Source: Rudanella paleaurantiibacter
GTDB lineage: Bacteria; Bacteroidota; Bacteroidia; Cytophagales; Spirosomataceae
Reading direction: 5' to 3'
Assembly: GCF_009184635.1 (NCBI RefSeq)
Contig: NZ_WELI01000002.1
Location: 496,001-560,000, forward strand
Length of the DNA: 64,000 nt
The first letter of the stretch is position 1; the number at the start of each line of letters is the position of its first letter. Positions 7,641 through 16,646 of this stretch are shown piece by piece. The notes beneath the pieces were generated by a model that saw only the letters and a list, made by a program, of their open reading frames with translations, made no database searches and was not told the origin of the DNA. Position numbers and translations under genes: made by a program.

Positions 7641-9014
7641 ATGAAACTACAACTACGTTATCTTCTGGGGTTGGCGGCTCTGTGGCCGGGGCTTCTGATG
7701 GCCCAGCCTCAGCCCGCTTCGATTCTCGACGAGTACGTTCAGCTGGGTTTGCAGAACAACCTCGCTCTGCGGCAGGAAACACTCGATGTGAGCCGCGTAA
7801 CCGAATCGCTCAATCAGGCCCGGGCCCTCTTTTATCCACGCCTGACATTCAACCCGACCTACTCGATGGCTGCGGGTGGGCGTCGGCTTCAGTTCCCAAT
7901 TGGCGACTTACTCAACCCAATTTACGGTACCCTCAACCACCTGACCGGCTCCGACGCCTTTCCGACCAACCTCCAGAACGTAAACGAGCTGCTGGCCCCC
8001 AACAACTTTCACGATACCAAAGTGAGTGTGCAGTTTGCGCTCTACAACACCGATATTCACTACAACTACCTGATTCAGAAAAACCTCCTCAGCGCGCAGG
8101 AGGCCCGGCGACAGGTGATCGAAAACGAACTCCGGTACAACATCACAACGGCCTATTACCAATATCTGCAAACGCTGGATGCCATTCGGATTTTTGAGAA
8201 CTCGCGTACCACTCTACGCGAACTGGTACGGCTCAACCAGAAACTGGTAGCCAACAATGTAGCCACGCGCGACGTGGTGTCGTCGGCCGAGTACGAGGTG
8301 AGCAAGCTGGACGGCCAACTGGCTTCGGCTCAGAAAAACCGCGAAACGGCCCGATCTTACCTTAATTTTCTGCTCAATCGGGATTTGCTCACGGCCGTTA
8401 ACGTGGATAGCTCACTGCTCGACGCCCCACTACCCGCCCCTACCGAATCGGTGGTAAGCCTGGAAGAAACCGCCCTGGCCGGGCGTAAGGAACTCACGCA
8501 ACTGCAAGGGTCGCTTCGGGCCGCCCAAACAGCCATCCGACTCAATGAGGCCAACGCCAAACTCCCGTCGGTCTACGTAGGTGGCAACGCCGGTTTTCAG
8601 GGGTTTGGCTACACATTTCGTAATCAGGCCTATACCGTCGGACAACTGGGCCTGAGCTGGGATCTCTTCAAAGGCTACGAAAAACGCTCAAAAATTCAGC
8701 AGGCCCGGATTCGGGCCGAACAGTTACAGACCAAACTAACCGAGGTGCAGCAACAAATCCGGTTGCAGGTGGTGCAGGCTTACTACGAGCTCGAAGCCGC
8801 CGAAGAAAACGGACGGGCTACCCGACAGGGCGTTACGGCAGCTAGCCAAACCTTGCGTGTGATTGACAGCAAGTACCGAAACGGGCAGGCCTTACTGATC
8901 GAGTTTTTGAAAGCCCAGAACGACTACCTCACGGCTCAGATTGGCGAATCGCTCGCCCGGATGGATGTGCGCGTAAAGCGGGCAGCTCTCGACCGGGTTA
9001 CGGCAGTGCGGTAG
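7641..9014 (+). CDS. TolC family outer-membrane efflux channel
   Basis: 457-residue outer-membrane factor of an RND tripartite pump. A signal peptide ends at about residue 21 (LLMAQ/PQP). The body has the two related halves of the outer-membrane efflux family, with long heptad-rich helices (for example SAQEARRQVIENELRYNITTA and the ELEAAEENGRATRQGVTAAS stretch) and strand segments around NVGNAGFQGF-like motifs (YVGGNAGFQGFGYTF). It is the first gene of the efflux operon and the channel partner of the adaptor and pump encoded downstream. Its start is 17 bases after the second TetR operator, so it is probably derepressed together with the pump. Confidence 0.92.
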   Translation: MKLQLRYLLGLAALWPGLLMAQPQPASILDEYVQLGLQNNLALRQETLDVSRVTESLNQARALFYPRLTFNPTYSMAAGGRRLQFPIGDLLNPIYGTLNHLTGSDAFPTNLQNVNELLAPNNFHDTKVSVQFALYNTDIHYNYLIQKNLLSAQEARRQVIENELRYNITTAYYQYLQTLDAIRIFENSRTTLRELVRLNQKLVANNVATRDVVSSAEYEVSKLDGQLASAQKNRETARSYLNFLLNRDLLTAVNVDSSLLDAPLPAPTESVVSLEETALAGRKELTQLQGSLRAAQTAIRLNEANAKLPSVYVGGNAGFQGFGYTFRNQAYTVGQLGLSWDLFKGYEKRSKIQQARIRAEQLQTKLTEVQQQIRLQVVQAYYELEAAEENGRATRQGVTAASQTLRVIDSKYRNGQALLIEFLKAQNDYLTAQIGESLARMDVRVKRAALDRVTAVR

Positions 9015-9022
9015 CCCGTAGA

Positions 9023-9058
9023 CAATGTTTGATGAAGAATGGCTAATCATCATTGACC
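9023..9058. repeat. Intergenic word hairpin between tolC and the DUF3995 gene
   Basis: CAATG...TGATGA at 9023-9035 is mirrored by TCATCATTG at 9047-9055, forming a short hairpin from the words GATGA/TCATC. It belongs to a set of similar intergenic word hairpins in this window. Confidence 0.4.
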
Positions 9059-9472
9059 ATGCAAATTGCTGCCTTAACGAACACCTTCATTCTCCTGCTC
9101 CTTGGCTTTCTCCACGTCTATTGGGCATTTGGAGGCCGATGGGGATGGAACCAGGCCCTCCCCGAACGCAATGGCGTAAAAGTTCTGCAACCTCATGCGT
9201 CTGATTGTGCCGTGGTAGCTCTGGGTTTATTCGGAATGGCTGCCTTACACCTGCATCCGTTCGGCTGGATTCCGATAAGCCTGCCCCATTGGCTTACACA
9301 GTATGGTCTATGGGTGGTTGGCGGTGTGTTTCTGCTCCGCGCTCTGGGCGACTTCCGCTACGTGGGCCTTTTTAAGCGCGTCCGCAACAGCCAATTCGCG
9401 TACCTCGACACCCGATTTTACGTTCCGCTCTGCCTGCTCTTAGCCACAAACGCTTTTCTGACAATTTACTGA
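9059..9472 (+). CDS. DUF3995 family four-helix membrane protein
   Basis: 137-residue integral membrane protein with about four transmembrane helices (residues roughly 5-22, 45-62, 75-95 and 115-135). LLLGFLHVYWAFGGRWGW at the start and LRALGDFRYVGLFKRV before the last helix are typical of the DUF3995 family, whose function is unknown. An in-frame TTG two codons upstream could also serve, but the ATG at 9059 is preferred. The gene sits within the efflux operon, 44 bases after tolC and 42 before the adaptor. A role as accessory to the pump is inferred only from position. Confidence 0.8.
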   Translation: MQIAALTNTFILLLLGFLHVYWAFGGRWGWNQALPERNGVKVLQPHASDCAVVALGLFGMAALHLHPFGWIPISLPHWLTQYGLWVVGGVFLLRALGDFRYVGLFKRVRNSQFAYLDTRFYVPLCLLLATNAFLTIY

Positions 9473-9514
9473 CTCTGAACCGGTCTGCAACCCGCATACA
9501 CTCTTTCACTTTTT

Positions 9515-10576
9515 ATGAACTACCTCCTTACACTATCCCTCGCTCTGCTTATTTGGGCTTGTGGCAGCAAAGCCGAAGCTCCTAACCAAACGGCCGCTAC
9601 CGATAATCTGAACGAAACCGTAGTACCCGTGCGGCTGGCACCTGTGCAGGTTGTGCAACGCGCTGAACCGATTAGGGTTTCAGGATTGCTGTCGTCGGCC
9701 GAAGAGGCCCGGCTATCGTTTAAAATTGGCGGAATTATCAACCGCACCTACGTCGAAGAAGGCCAAACCGTTCGTAAAGGGCAGCTGCTGGCTACCCTCG
9801 ACCTGACCGAGATCAACGCGCAGGTGAATCAGGCCGAACTGGCCGCTGAGAAATCGGAGCGCGATCTGAGCCGGGTAAAAGCCCTCTATGCCGACACGGC
9901 CGCAACCCTCGAACAGATGCAGAACGCAACTACGGGCAGCCGACTGGCCCGGCAAAACCTGACCGTAGCGCAGTTTAACCGCTCCTATGCACAGATTCGC
10001 TCGTCGGTGGATGGCACCGTAACCCGTAAGCTGATGACCGACGGCGAACTGGCCGCGCCGGGTGCCCCGGTTTTTATGGTGTTGGGGAACCGACCTAATG
10101 ACTGGGTAGTGCGCGTTGGGGTATCAGACAAGGACTGGGCCCGGCTCCGGCTCGGCAACCGGGCTACTGTAACCCTTGATGCGTATCTGGGGCAGGTGTT
10201 TCGGGGCGTAGTGACCGAACTGGCCGGGGCCGCCGACCCTATGAACAAACTGTACGAGGTTGAAATCCGAATTGATCCGGGCAAGGTACGGTTTGCACCG
10301 GGCCTGTTTGCCAAAGTGCAGCTCACCCCCGATCAGTCGCGTTCCTACGCATTGGTGCCTGTAGAGGCCATTGTGGAGGGTAACGGGCAGGAAGGCTTCG
10401 TGTACGTACTCACGCCCGACCGCCGGGGGGTTCGCAAGCAGCCGATACAAATTGGGTATCTGGATGGGAGTAACGTACTACTCACCAATGGATTAGCTAA
10501 CACGCGGGAGGTAGTCACGGCAGGCTCCGCTTTCCTGACCGAAGAGTCGAAGGTTAAGGTGATGGGTACGAAGTAA
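9515..10576 (+). CDS. RND efflux periplasmic adaptor lipoprotein (MFP family)
   Basis: 353-residue membrane-fusion protein linking an RND pump to TolC. The N terminus is a lipoprotein signal (LLIWAC, cysteine at about residue 16), so it is probably anchored in the inner membrane. It shows the adaptor order: beta-barrel start with FKIGGIINRTYVEEGQTVRKGQ, the lipoyl half-motif; a short helical hairpin (QVNQAELAAEKSERDLSRVKALY); second lipoyl half (IRSSVDGTVTRKLMTDGELA); and membrane-proximal barrel with NGLANTREVVTAGSAFL near the C terminus. It belongs to the efflux operon started by tolC. Confidence 0.92.
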   Translation: MNYLLTLSLALLIWACGSKAEAPNQTAATDNLNETVVPVRLAPVQVVQRAEPIRVSGLLSSAEEARLSFKIGGIINRTYVEEGQTVRKGQLLATLDLTEINAQVNQAELAAEKSERDLSRVKALYADTAATLEQMQNATTGSRLARQNLTVAQFNRSYAQIRSSVDGTVTRKLMTDGELAAPGAPVFMVLGNRPNDWVVRVGVSDKDWARLRLGNRATVTLDAYLGQVFRGVVTELAGAADPMNKLYEVEIRIDPGKVRFAPGLFAKVQLTPDQSRSYALVPVEAIVEGNGQEGFVYVLTPDRRGVRKQPIQIGYLDGSNVLLTNGLANTREVVTAGSAFLTEESKVKVMGTK

Positions 10577-10579
10577 TGT

Positions 10580-10606
10580 ATAATGAAAGATGTTAAATGA
10601 ATAATG
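10580..10606. repeat. Left flanking word repeat of the four-helix-bundle gene
   Basis: The 34-base gap after the adaptor gene is built from TAATGAA/AATGAATAATG words; AATGAATAATG (10596-10606) has its exact reverse complement at 11070-11080 on the other side of the four-helix-bundle gene. Confidence 0.5.
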
Positions 10607-10610
10607 ACGT

Positions 10611-11039
10611 ATGGAGCCTTTTGACGAACCACATAGTTCATTTTGGGCAGAGGAGTCTGCCAGTGAATACATTAGTAAGCCCAATACCATTCTGGATAAA
10701 TCCTTTGCTTTTGCCGTCCGAGTCATTAAGCTCTACCGATGGCTCTACAAGCAACATCCTGAGATTGCCCCATTAGCTAAACAAATTCTTCGCAGTGGGA
10801 CATCTATTGGGGCTAATGCCGAAGAAGCGGACGCAGCTTTCACCAAAAAAGAATTTGCATCGAAGCTGGGTATCTCACTCAAAGAATCGCGTGAGACCAA
10901 ATACTGGCTAAGGCTCTTTTACGCAACAGAATACATAGACGAGCAAATGTTTGTGTCCATGCGTGGAGACAACGACGAACTCATGCGCTTGCTAACGGCC
11001 ATTCTGAAAACCACTCGCGAAAACCTAAAAAATGGCTAA
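10611..11039 (+). CDS. Four-helix-bundle protein (23S rRNA intervening-sequence protein family)
   Basis: 142-residue protein of the TIGR02436 / S23 four-helix-bundle family, first known from intervening sequences in 23S rRNA genes and common as free genes in Bacteroidota. Characteristic stretches are SFAFAVRVIKLYRWL, QILRSGTSIGANAEEADAA, SKLGISLKESRETKYWLRLF and the C-terminal RLLTAILKTTRENLK. Function is not established. It is unusual in lying between the adaptor and the pump gene of an RND operon, separated by 34 and 45 bases that are filled with inverted AATGAATAATG / CATTATTCATT words, which suggests a later insertion into the operon. It may still be co-transcribed with the pump. Confidence 0.85.
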   Translation: MEPFDEPHSSFWAEESASEYISKPNTILDKSFAFAVRVIKLYRWLYKQHPEIAPLAKQILRSGTSIGANAEEADAAFTKKEFASKLGISLKESRETKYWLRLFYATEYIDEQMFVSMRGDNDELMRLLTAILKTTRENLKNG

Positions 11040-11046
11040 TGCGCTT

Positions 11047-11081
11047 TTCATTCTTCATTAGTCACTATCCATTATTCATTA
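11047..11081. repeat. Right flanking word repeat of the four-helix-bundle gene
   Basis: TTCATTCTTCATTAG...ATCCATTATTCATTA fills the gap between the four-helix-bundle gene and the RND pump gene. The word CATTATTCATT (11070-11080) mirrors the left flank, and ATCCATTATTCATT recurs twice near 22.74-22.77 kb. Confidence 0.5.
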
Positions 11082-11084
11082 GCC

Positions 11085-14000
11085 ATGCTCTCCGAATTTT
11101 CTGTTAAAAACTGGCAGTTTATGCTGGTGTTGTTCGTCGCGGTGGTGGCACTGGGCGTTAACTCCCTGCTGAATATGCCCCGGGGCGAAGACCCTGAGTT
11201 TACAGCCCCCAGCTTTGCCGTGATTGTGGTGTACCCCGGTACCGATGCCCTCGACATGGAAAAACTCGTGGCGAACCCGGCCGAAGAACGATTCAACGCG
11301 CTGGATAATATCAATACCATTCGGACCAGTATCGACGATGGGTTGGCCGTGATGCGCATTGAATACGACTACAGCAGCGACCCCGACGAAAAATACCAGG
11401 AACTGGTTCGGGAAGTAAACGCACTCCGCACTGAGCTGCCAGCCGACATTTTCCGGATTCAGATCAACAAGTTCTCCCCGACCGACGTCAACATTGTACA
11501 GGTAGCGCTGCTGTCGGAAGTAGCCTCGACCCGCGAGCTGGGCGAGCAAGCCGACCGCCTGAAAGAGCAGCTCACCAAAGTAAAAAGCCTTAAAAACGCC
11601 GAAGACTGGGGCTACCCCGCCACCACCGTCCGAATTTCGCTCAACACTGACCGTATGGCGCAGGAAAACATTCCGGTAAACCGGGTGATTGGCGCGCTTC
11701 AGGCCGAAAACCTCAACATCCCGGGCGGCAGTATTCAGGCAGGTACGCGTAAATTCAACGTCAAAACATCGGGCGATTACAGCTCTCTCGATGATATTCG
11801 GAATACAATTGTTTCGACAAACCCACCCGGTGTAGCCGCGCAGAAGATCATTTACCTCCGCGACATTGCCGATGTATCGCTCAACTACGAGGACGAAACC
11901 CACATCACCCGGCTCAACGGGCACCGGGCGGTACTGGTAACAGCCGGGCAAAAAGTCGGCATGAACATCGACAAGGTAGGGCAACAGGTAAACCCCGTTA
12001 TCGAGCAATTTGCCAAAACGCTACCCCCACACATCAAGCTGGTCAAAAACTTCGATCAAGCCGCCAGTGTCAGCAAGCGGCTCGGTCGGTTTGCTACAGA
12101 CTTCCTGATTGCCATTTTGCTGGTATCGCTCACCCTGCTACCGCTCGGTTTCCGGGCTGCCGTGGTAGTTATGATTTCCATACCGCTATCGCTTGCCATT
12201 GGGTTGGCTGGACTCAATTTTCTCGGGTTCAGCATCAACCAGCTGAGTATTGTGGGGCTTATTGTGGCCCTCGGCATCTTGGTCGATGACTCGATTGTGG
12301 TGGTCGAAAACATTGAGCGGTACATCCGGGAAGGGCACAGCAAACGGGATGCTGCCATCCGGGCCACCAAACAGATTACGCTGGCCGTAATCGGCTGTAC
12401 TACCACGCTTATTCTGGCGTTTCTGCCGCTGTTGTTTTTACCCGAAGCCTCCGGCGATTTTATCCGGTCGCTGCCGATGGCCGTCATCACCACCGTACTG
12501 GCTTCGTTGCTGGTATCGCTCACGATTGTCCCGTTTTTGTCGAGCCGACTGCTCAAGGAGTCGCACAACCAGGAGGGCAACCTGTTTATGCGCGCCCTGA
12601 AACGGATCATCAGTGGGTCGTACAGCCGGTTGCTGCATTGGGGGCTTCGGCACCCAGCTCTCACTCTGCTGGCCGCGTTAGCGCTGTTTATGGGCGCCCT
12701 GGCCCTGGTGCCCAAAGTAGGCTTTGCGTTGTTTCCGGCCTCCGAAAAACCGCAGTTTTTGATCAATATTGAAACCCCCGAAGGCAGCAGCCTCTCCGAA
12801 ACCAACTCAGTGGCCCGGTACGTCGAATCGGTGCTCAAGAAAGAACCGGAAGTACAGTACTTTACCACCAACGTGGGCAAAGGCAATCCCCGGATTTACT
12901 ACAACGTAATTCAGCGCAGCGAAGCCACCAATTTCTCGCAACTATTTGTGCAACTGCACGATATGCCGCCAACTCAGAAACGGGCACTTATCGACAAACT
13001 CCGCGAGCGGCTGCTCCTCTACCCCAACGCACGCATCGAAGTGAAAGACTTTGAGCAAGGCCCCGATCAGGAAGCCCCTATCGCGATTCGGGTGTTCGGC
13101 GAGAACCTTGACACGCTCCGCACGGTGGCTGCCCGCGTCGAAACGGCGCTCAAACAAACGCCGGGTCTGATCTACATCAACAACCCATTAGCCACCCGAA
13201 AAACGGATATCCGGGTTCGGATCAATAAAGAAAAAGCGGGCTTACTGGGCATCTCGATAGCCGACATTAACCGCACCATCCGGCTCGCCATTGCAGGGCT
13301 CAATGTAGGTACGTTCAAAGCGGCCAATGGCCCCAACGGCTCCGACGATTACACCATCAACGTGACCGTACCAGCAGGCAACGCGCCCAAAGGAGCCGTA
13401 GCCGATCAGCGCGTGTTCGATAACCTATATGTGAATACCCTCACAGGAGGTGCCGTGCCGCTCCGGCAAGTAGCCGACCTTACGTTCGAGACCAGTACGA
13501 ACCAGATTCGGCATTACGACAAAGACCGTTTCACCACAATTACCGGCTTTGTCAAAACCGGCTATCTGGTCGATAATGTGTACGGAGACCTGTTGCAGAA
13601 GATCGACGCGATGAAATTCCCGGCCGGGTTTTCGTACAAGGCCGCCGGGGAGCTTGAAAGCCGCGAGAAATCATTCGGCGGGCTCGGCACCATTATCCTG
13701 ATTACCATTTTTGGGTTCATTGCCGTGCTCGTGCTGGAGTTTGGCACCCTAAAAAGTACACTCATCGTACTGTCGGTAATCCCATTGGGTATCATCGGGG
13801 CCATCGGGGCTATGCTGCTCACAGGCGACCCTTTCTCGTTTGTGGCGGTGATTGGTCTGATTGCCCTGATCGGTATCGAGGTCAAAAACTCAATTTTGCT
13901 TGTCGATTTTACAAATCAGCTCCGGGCCGAGGGGGTTCCGCTGCTTGAAGCCATTCAGGAAGCGGGCGAAATTCGATTCGTACCCATCGTGCTTACGTCG

Positions 14001-14192
14001 CTCACGGCCATTGGCGGGCTTATTCCGCTGGCCATCGAAAATAACCCGCTCTACTCACCCCTGGCGTATGTGCTCATTGGTGGTCTTATTTCGAGCACCT
14101 TACTGTCGCGCATCGTGACGCCCGTTTTATACAAGCTGCTCCCCCCGCGTGTCGAGCTTCAGAAACAGCCAGAAGAACTGGAACTAGCCTGA
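11085..14192 (+). CDS. RND efflux transporter permease (AcrB/HAE1-like)
   Basis: 1035-residue inner-membrane proton-driven pump, full length for the family. It has the RND duplication: an N-terminal helix (NWQFMLVLFVAVVALGVNSL), a large periplasmic loop, six helices from about residue 335 with GILVDDSIVVVENIERYI in helix 4, a second helix near 535-550, a second periplasmic loop, and six C-terminal helices with IGIEVKNSILLVDFTNQLR. The paired aspartates in VDDS match the proton-relay residues. With TolC and the adaptor it forms a complete tripartite exporter under TetR control. No metal-binding signature of CzcA type is obvious, so drugs, detergents or a metabolite are more likely substrates. 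Confidence 0.93.
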   Translation: MLSEFSVKNWQFMLVLFVAVVALGVNSLLNMPRGEDPEFTAPSFAVIVVYPGTDALDMEKLVANPAEERFNALDNINTIRTSIDDGLAVMRIEYDYSSDPDEKYQELVREVNALRTELPADIFRIQINKFSPTDVNIVQVALLSEVASTRELGEQADRLKEQLTKVKSLKNAEDWGYPATTVRISLNTDRMAQENIPVNRVIGALQAENLNIPGGSIQAGTRKFNVKTSGDYSSLDDIRNTIVSTNPPGVAAQKIIYLRDIADVSLNYEDETHITRLNGHRAVLVTAGQKVGMNIDKVGQQVNPVIEQFAKTLPPHIKLVKNFDQAASVSKRLGRFATDFLIAILLVSLTLLPLGFRAAVVVMISIPLSLAIGLAGLNFLGFSINQLSIVGLIVALGILVDDSIVVVENIERYIREGHSKRDAAIRATKQITLAVIGCTTTLILAFLPLLFLPEASGDFIRSLPMAVITTVLASLLVSLTIVPFLSSRLLKESHNQEGNLFMRALKRIISGSYSRLLHWGLRHPALTLLAALALFMGALALVPKVGFALFPASEKPQFLINIETPEGSSLSETNSVARYVESVLKKEPEVQYFTTNVGKGNPRIYYNVIQRSEATNFSQLFVQLHDMPPTQKRALIDKLRERLLLYPNARIEVKDFEQGPDQEAPIAIRVFGENLDTLRTVAARVETALKQTPGLIYINNPLATRKTDIRVRINKEKAGLLGISIADINRTIRLAIAGLNVGTFKAANGPNGSDDYTINVTVPAGNAPKGAVADQRVFDNLYVNTLTGGAVPLRQVADLTFETSTNQIRHYDKDRFTTITGFVKTGYLVDNVYGDLLQKIDAMKFPAGFSYKAAGELESREKSFGGLGTIILITIFGFIAVLVLEFGTLKSTLIVLSVIPLGIIGAIGAMLLTGDPFSFVAVIGLIALIGIEVKNSILLVDFTNQLRAEGVPLLEAIQEAGEIRFVPIVLTSLTAIGGLIPLAIENNPLYSPLAYVLIGGLISSTLLSRIVTPVLYKLLPPRVELQKQPEELELA

Positions 14193-14213
14193 TTGGGTAC
14201 CTATTGCCGTTCG

Positions 14214-14252
14214 AAAGGGCGTGCCAGCCGTCGGGTTGGTACGCCCTTTTTG
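14214..14252 (+). terminator. Terminator of the efflux operon
   Basis: Stem AAAGGGCGTGCCA (14214-14226) with TGGTACGCCCTTT, loop of about ten bases, then TTTTTGG. It lies 20 bases after the RND pump stop codon and also ends just before the convergent gene at 14260, so it may work in both directions. Confidence 0.85.
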
Positions 14253-14259
14253 GTAAAAT

Positions 14260-15354
14260 TTACCGCACCCAAACCCGTTGCGTCAATCGCCAATCAGCCC
14301 CGTCGGCCCGAATCAGGTACACGCCCCCTCCGAATAAACCGGATAGCTCAGTACGGCCATCGGGACCGGAACGAGCCGTAACCGGTACCGGCACCCCCGC
14401 AGCAGACCACACCGACCACACAGCCCCGCCCAGATTCCGGCCTTTGAGGGCTATAATGCCCGGCCCGCCTGTATCGAGGACAACGAGCGAGGGCGTGCGG
14501 TCGTCGAGCACCACAGCCACTATCTCGGAGAGGTGCGCCGTACCGTTGCGGTCCACTTGCCGGAGCCGGTAGTAGGTCGTGCCCGCATCGGGCCAATCGT
14601 CGGTGAAGGTGTAGAATTGCCGGGCGTCGGTAGTGCCTCGTGCGGGCAGTTGCCCGACTGTACCAAACTCGGCCAATGTTCGGCTCCGCTGAATCTCGAA
14701 TCGGTCGGCGTCGCGTTCCCAGGTGGTAGCCCAGCTAAGTTGCACGCGATTGTCGGGCAGGGCCTGCGCCCGAAAATACAGGAGTGACACCGGCAACGGC
14801 GTAACGGTTACAGTGCCCGAAATGGTCAGTTCATCGAGCCGGAGGGTTCCGGACCCCTGCGGTGGGCAACCATAAATCCGAAACGTAACCGGACCGCTCT
14901 GATTGGCATATGCTCCGCCCGAGAGCCCAACTACTGCCTGTTGAAACGATTCGGTAGCGGTGCCCGTATAGATGTCGTTCCCAAAATTATCGGCACTCGA
15001 CCGAACACTTACCGTAACCGGCCCTGCCAACGAGCGCGAAAAGTAAAAAGAGAGTTGATTCAGTGTCATGGTTTGACCCTGGTTGGGCTGTAGCGTTATC
15101 GAGACGTACTCCGCCCGGTTGCACATAGATGGCGACCAGTTATCCACGTTGATTGCCTGCCCCGCCACCCCCGGTACATAGGGGCCAAAGTTTGCAGGAG
15201 CAACACCAACAAACCCGGCATTGCCCACAGATATGTATGGCGACGAACTACTGCCCGCCGTATTCCCGTCGAACGACCAACGGGCCGTAAAAGGCGTCTG
15301 GGCCAGCAGCCGACCCACCGTTAACAAACAGATTATGAGCAGATACAGTCGCAT
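14260..15354 (-). CDS. Secreted protein with probable T9SS sorting tail
   Basis: 364-residue exported protein of unknown function. A signal peptide (MRLYLLIICLLTVGRLLAQ) fixes the ATG at 15352-15354; the frame is open 22 codons further but that part has no start-like features. Residues about 25-190 look like a beta-sandwich that could bind a ligand (NVDNWSPSMCNRAEYVSITL, conserved in 'choice-of-anchor' type Bacteroidota modules). Then VTPLPVSLLYFRAQALPDN introduces a fibronectin-like stretch (LSWATTWERDADRFEIQRS) that in this phylum normally precedes the sorting domain. The C terminus (GGVYLIRADG...RVWV) fits a degenerate type A T9SS tail. It faces the efflux operon convergently. Confidence 0.7.
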   Translation of the reverse strand: MRLYLLIICLLTVGRLLAQTPFTARWSFDGNTAGSSSSPYISVGNAGFVGVAPANFGPYVPGVAGQAINVDNWSPSMCNRAEYVSITLQPNQGQTMTLNQLSFYFSRSLAGPVTVSVRSSADNFGNDIYTGTATESFQQAVVGLSGGAYANQSGPVTFRIYGCPPQGSGTLRLDELTISGTVTVTPLPVSLLYFRAQALPDNRVQLSWATTWERDADRFEIQRSRTLAEFGTVGQLPARGTTDARQFYTFTDDWPDAGTTYYRLRQVDRNGTAHLSEIVAVVLDDRTPSLVVLDTGGPGIIALKGRNLGGAVWSVWSAAGVPVPVTARSGPDGRTELSGLFGGGVYLIRADGADWRLTQRVWVR

Positions 15355-15398
15355 AAGGCGACAAATTACAAAAAAGGTAGACAATTCAATGGAGGGCA

Positions 15399-15438
15399 CA
15401 AAAAAAGGCAGTAAGGCCAAACCGGCCCCACTGCCTTT
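15399..15438 (-). terminator. Terminator of purM
   Basis: On the minus strand AAAGGCAGT (15430-15438) pairs with ACTGCCTTT (15404-15412) around an inner GGGCCGG/GGCC stem, followed by TTTTTTT. It lies about 27 bases after the purM stop codon. Confidence 0.85.
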
Positions 15439-15464
15439 CTACACTCTATGTAGTTTTTTACAAA

Positions 15465-16634
15465 TCAGTACACAAATTCACCGGCCTCACTTCGGATGGT
15501 CACCCGCTTACCCGTGTGAGCCTCTACACGCCCAATCACCTGCGCTTCGATCCCAAACGACTGCGCTACGCTTATCACTTGCCCGGCAAACTCCTCGGGT
15601 AAGTACACTTCCAGCCTGTGCCCCATGTTGAAAACTTTGTACATCTCCTGCCAGCTGGTACCGCTTTCCTGCTGAATGAGCCGGAACAAAGGCGGCACCG
15701 GGAAGAGGTTATCTTTAATCACATGCAGATTATCAATGAAGTGCAGCACCTTGGTTTGTGCCCCACCTGAGCAATGCACCATGCCGTGAATATGGGGCCG
15801 CAACTCGTCGAGCAACTGCTTCACTACAGGCGCGTACGTCCGCGTAGGCGACAAAATCAGTTTCCCCACCGGCACCGACTCGTTACCAACCGGCTCTGCC
15901 GACTGTAACTCACGGCTACCGCTGTACACCAGACTCCGGTCTACGGCCGGGTCAAAACTTTCCGGGTATCGCTCGGCCAGATAATGCGCCAGTACGTCGT
16001 GCCGGGCCGAGGTCAGGCCGTTGCTACCCATGCCACCGTTGTACTCGGTTTCGTAGGTGGCCTGCCCAAACGAGGCCAGCCCCACCACCACGTCGCCGGG
16101 CTGAATACGGTCGTTGCTGATAACCTGATCCCGGCGCATCCGGGCAATCACAGTGCTGTCAACAATTACAGTTCGGACCAGATCACCCACATCGGCGGTT
16201 TCGCCACCCGTGCTGTAAATTTCAATACCATGCTCTCGTAGCATCGCCAGCACCTCTTCGGTGCCGTTGATGATTTCGGCAATCACCTCACCCGGAATCA
16301 GATTCTTATTCCGTCCGATGGTCGAAGAGAGCAGCATGGGGCCGGTAGCGCCCACACAAATGAGGTCGTCGGTATTCATCACAACGGCGTCCTGCGCAAT
16401 ACCGCGCCAAACACTCAGATCACCCGTTTCGCGCCAGTACAGGTACGCCAACGACGATTTGGTACCCGCCCCGTCGGCGTGCATGATAGTGCAATAATCC
16501 GGGTCGCCGGCCAGTGTATCGGGTACGATCTTACAAAAGGCCTTGGGAAACAACCCCTTATCGAGCTGGGCAATGGCGCGGTGAACGTCTTCCTTATCGG
16601 CAGAAACCCCACGCTGAGCATAACGATCAGTCAT
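15465..16634 (-). CDS. purM: Phosphoribosylformylglycinamidine cyclo-ligase (AIR synthase)
   Basis: 389-residue AIR synthase, which closes FGAM to aminoimidazole ribotide with ATP in de novo purine synthesis. It belongs to the divergent Bacteroidota form. Visible landmarks: DKGLFPKAFCKIVPD; HADGAGTKSSLAYLYWRETG, the glycine-rich ATP-contact region; QDAVVMNTDDLICVGA, the Asp-rich metal-binding strand; STGGETADVGD; and the C-terminal domain with MVHCSGGAQTKVLHF and FNMGHRLEVYLP. purE lies 3 kb away on the same strand but not in an operon. A TATCTTTG box ends five bases before the start codon (16639-16646), so the message may be leaderless or nearly so. The upstream 130 bases are a purine/pyrimidine inverted tract. 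Confidence 0.92.
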   Translation of the reverse strand: MTDRYAQRGVSADKEDVHRAIAQLDKGLFPKAFCKIVPDTLAGDPDYCTIMHADGAGTKSSLAYLYWRETGDLSVWRGIAQDAVVMNTDDLICVGATGPMLLSSTIGRNKNLIPGEVIAEIINGTEEVLAMLREHGIEIYSTGGETADVGDLVRTVIVDSTVIARMRRDQVISNDRIQPGDVVVGLASFGQATYETEYNGGMGSNGLTSARHDVLAHYLAERYPESFDPAVDRSLVYSGSRELQSAEPVGNESVPVGKLILSPTRTYAPVVKQLLDELRPHIHGMVHCSGGAQTKVLHFIDNLHVIKDNLFPVPPLFRLIQQESGTSWQEMYKVFNMGHRLEVYLPEEFAGQVISVAQSFGIEAQVIGRVEAHTGKRVTIRSEAGEFVY

Positions 16635-16638
16635 GGGG

Positions 16639-16646
16639 CAAAGATA
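16639..16646 (-). promoter_or_regulatory. TAnnTTTG -7 box immediately before purM
   Basis: On the minus strand the sequence reads TATCTTTG, a full match to the Bacteroidota -7 box, and its last base is five bases from the purM ATG. If used, transcription would begin at or within a base or two of the start codon. No clear -33 TTG is visible because the upstream bases are all pyrimidine. Confidence 0.45.

Noticed and set aside
12056-12886. 276-codon minus-strand frame
   Set aside because: Antisense to the RND pump core; no domain.
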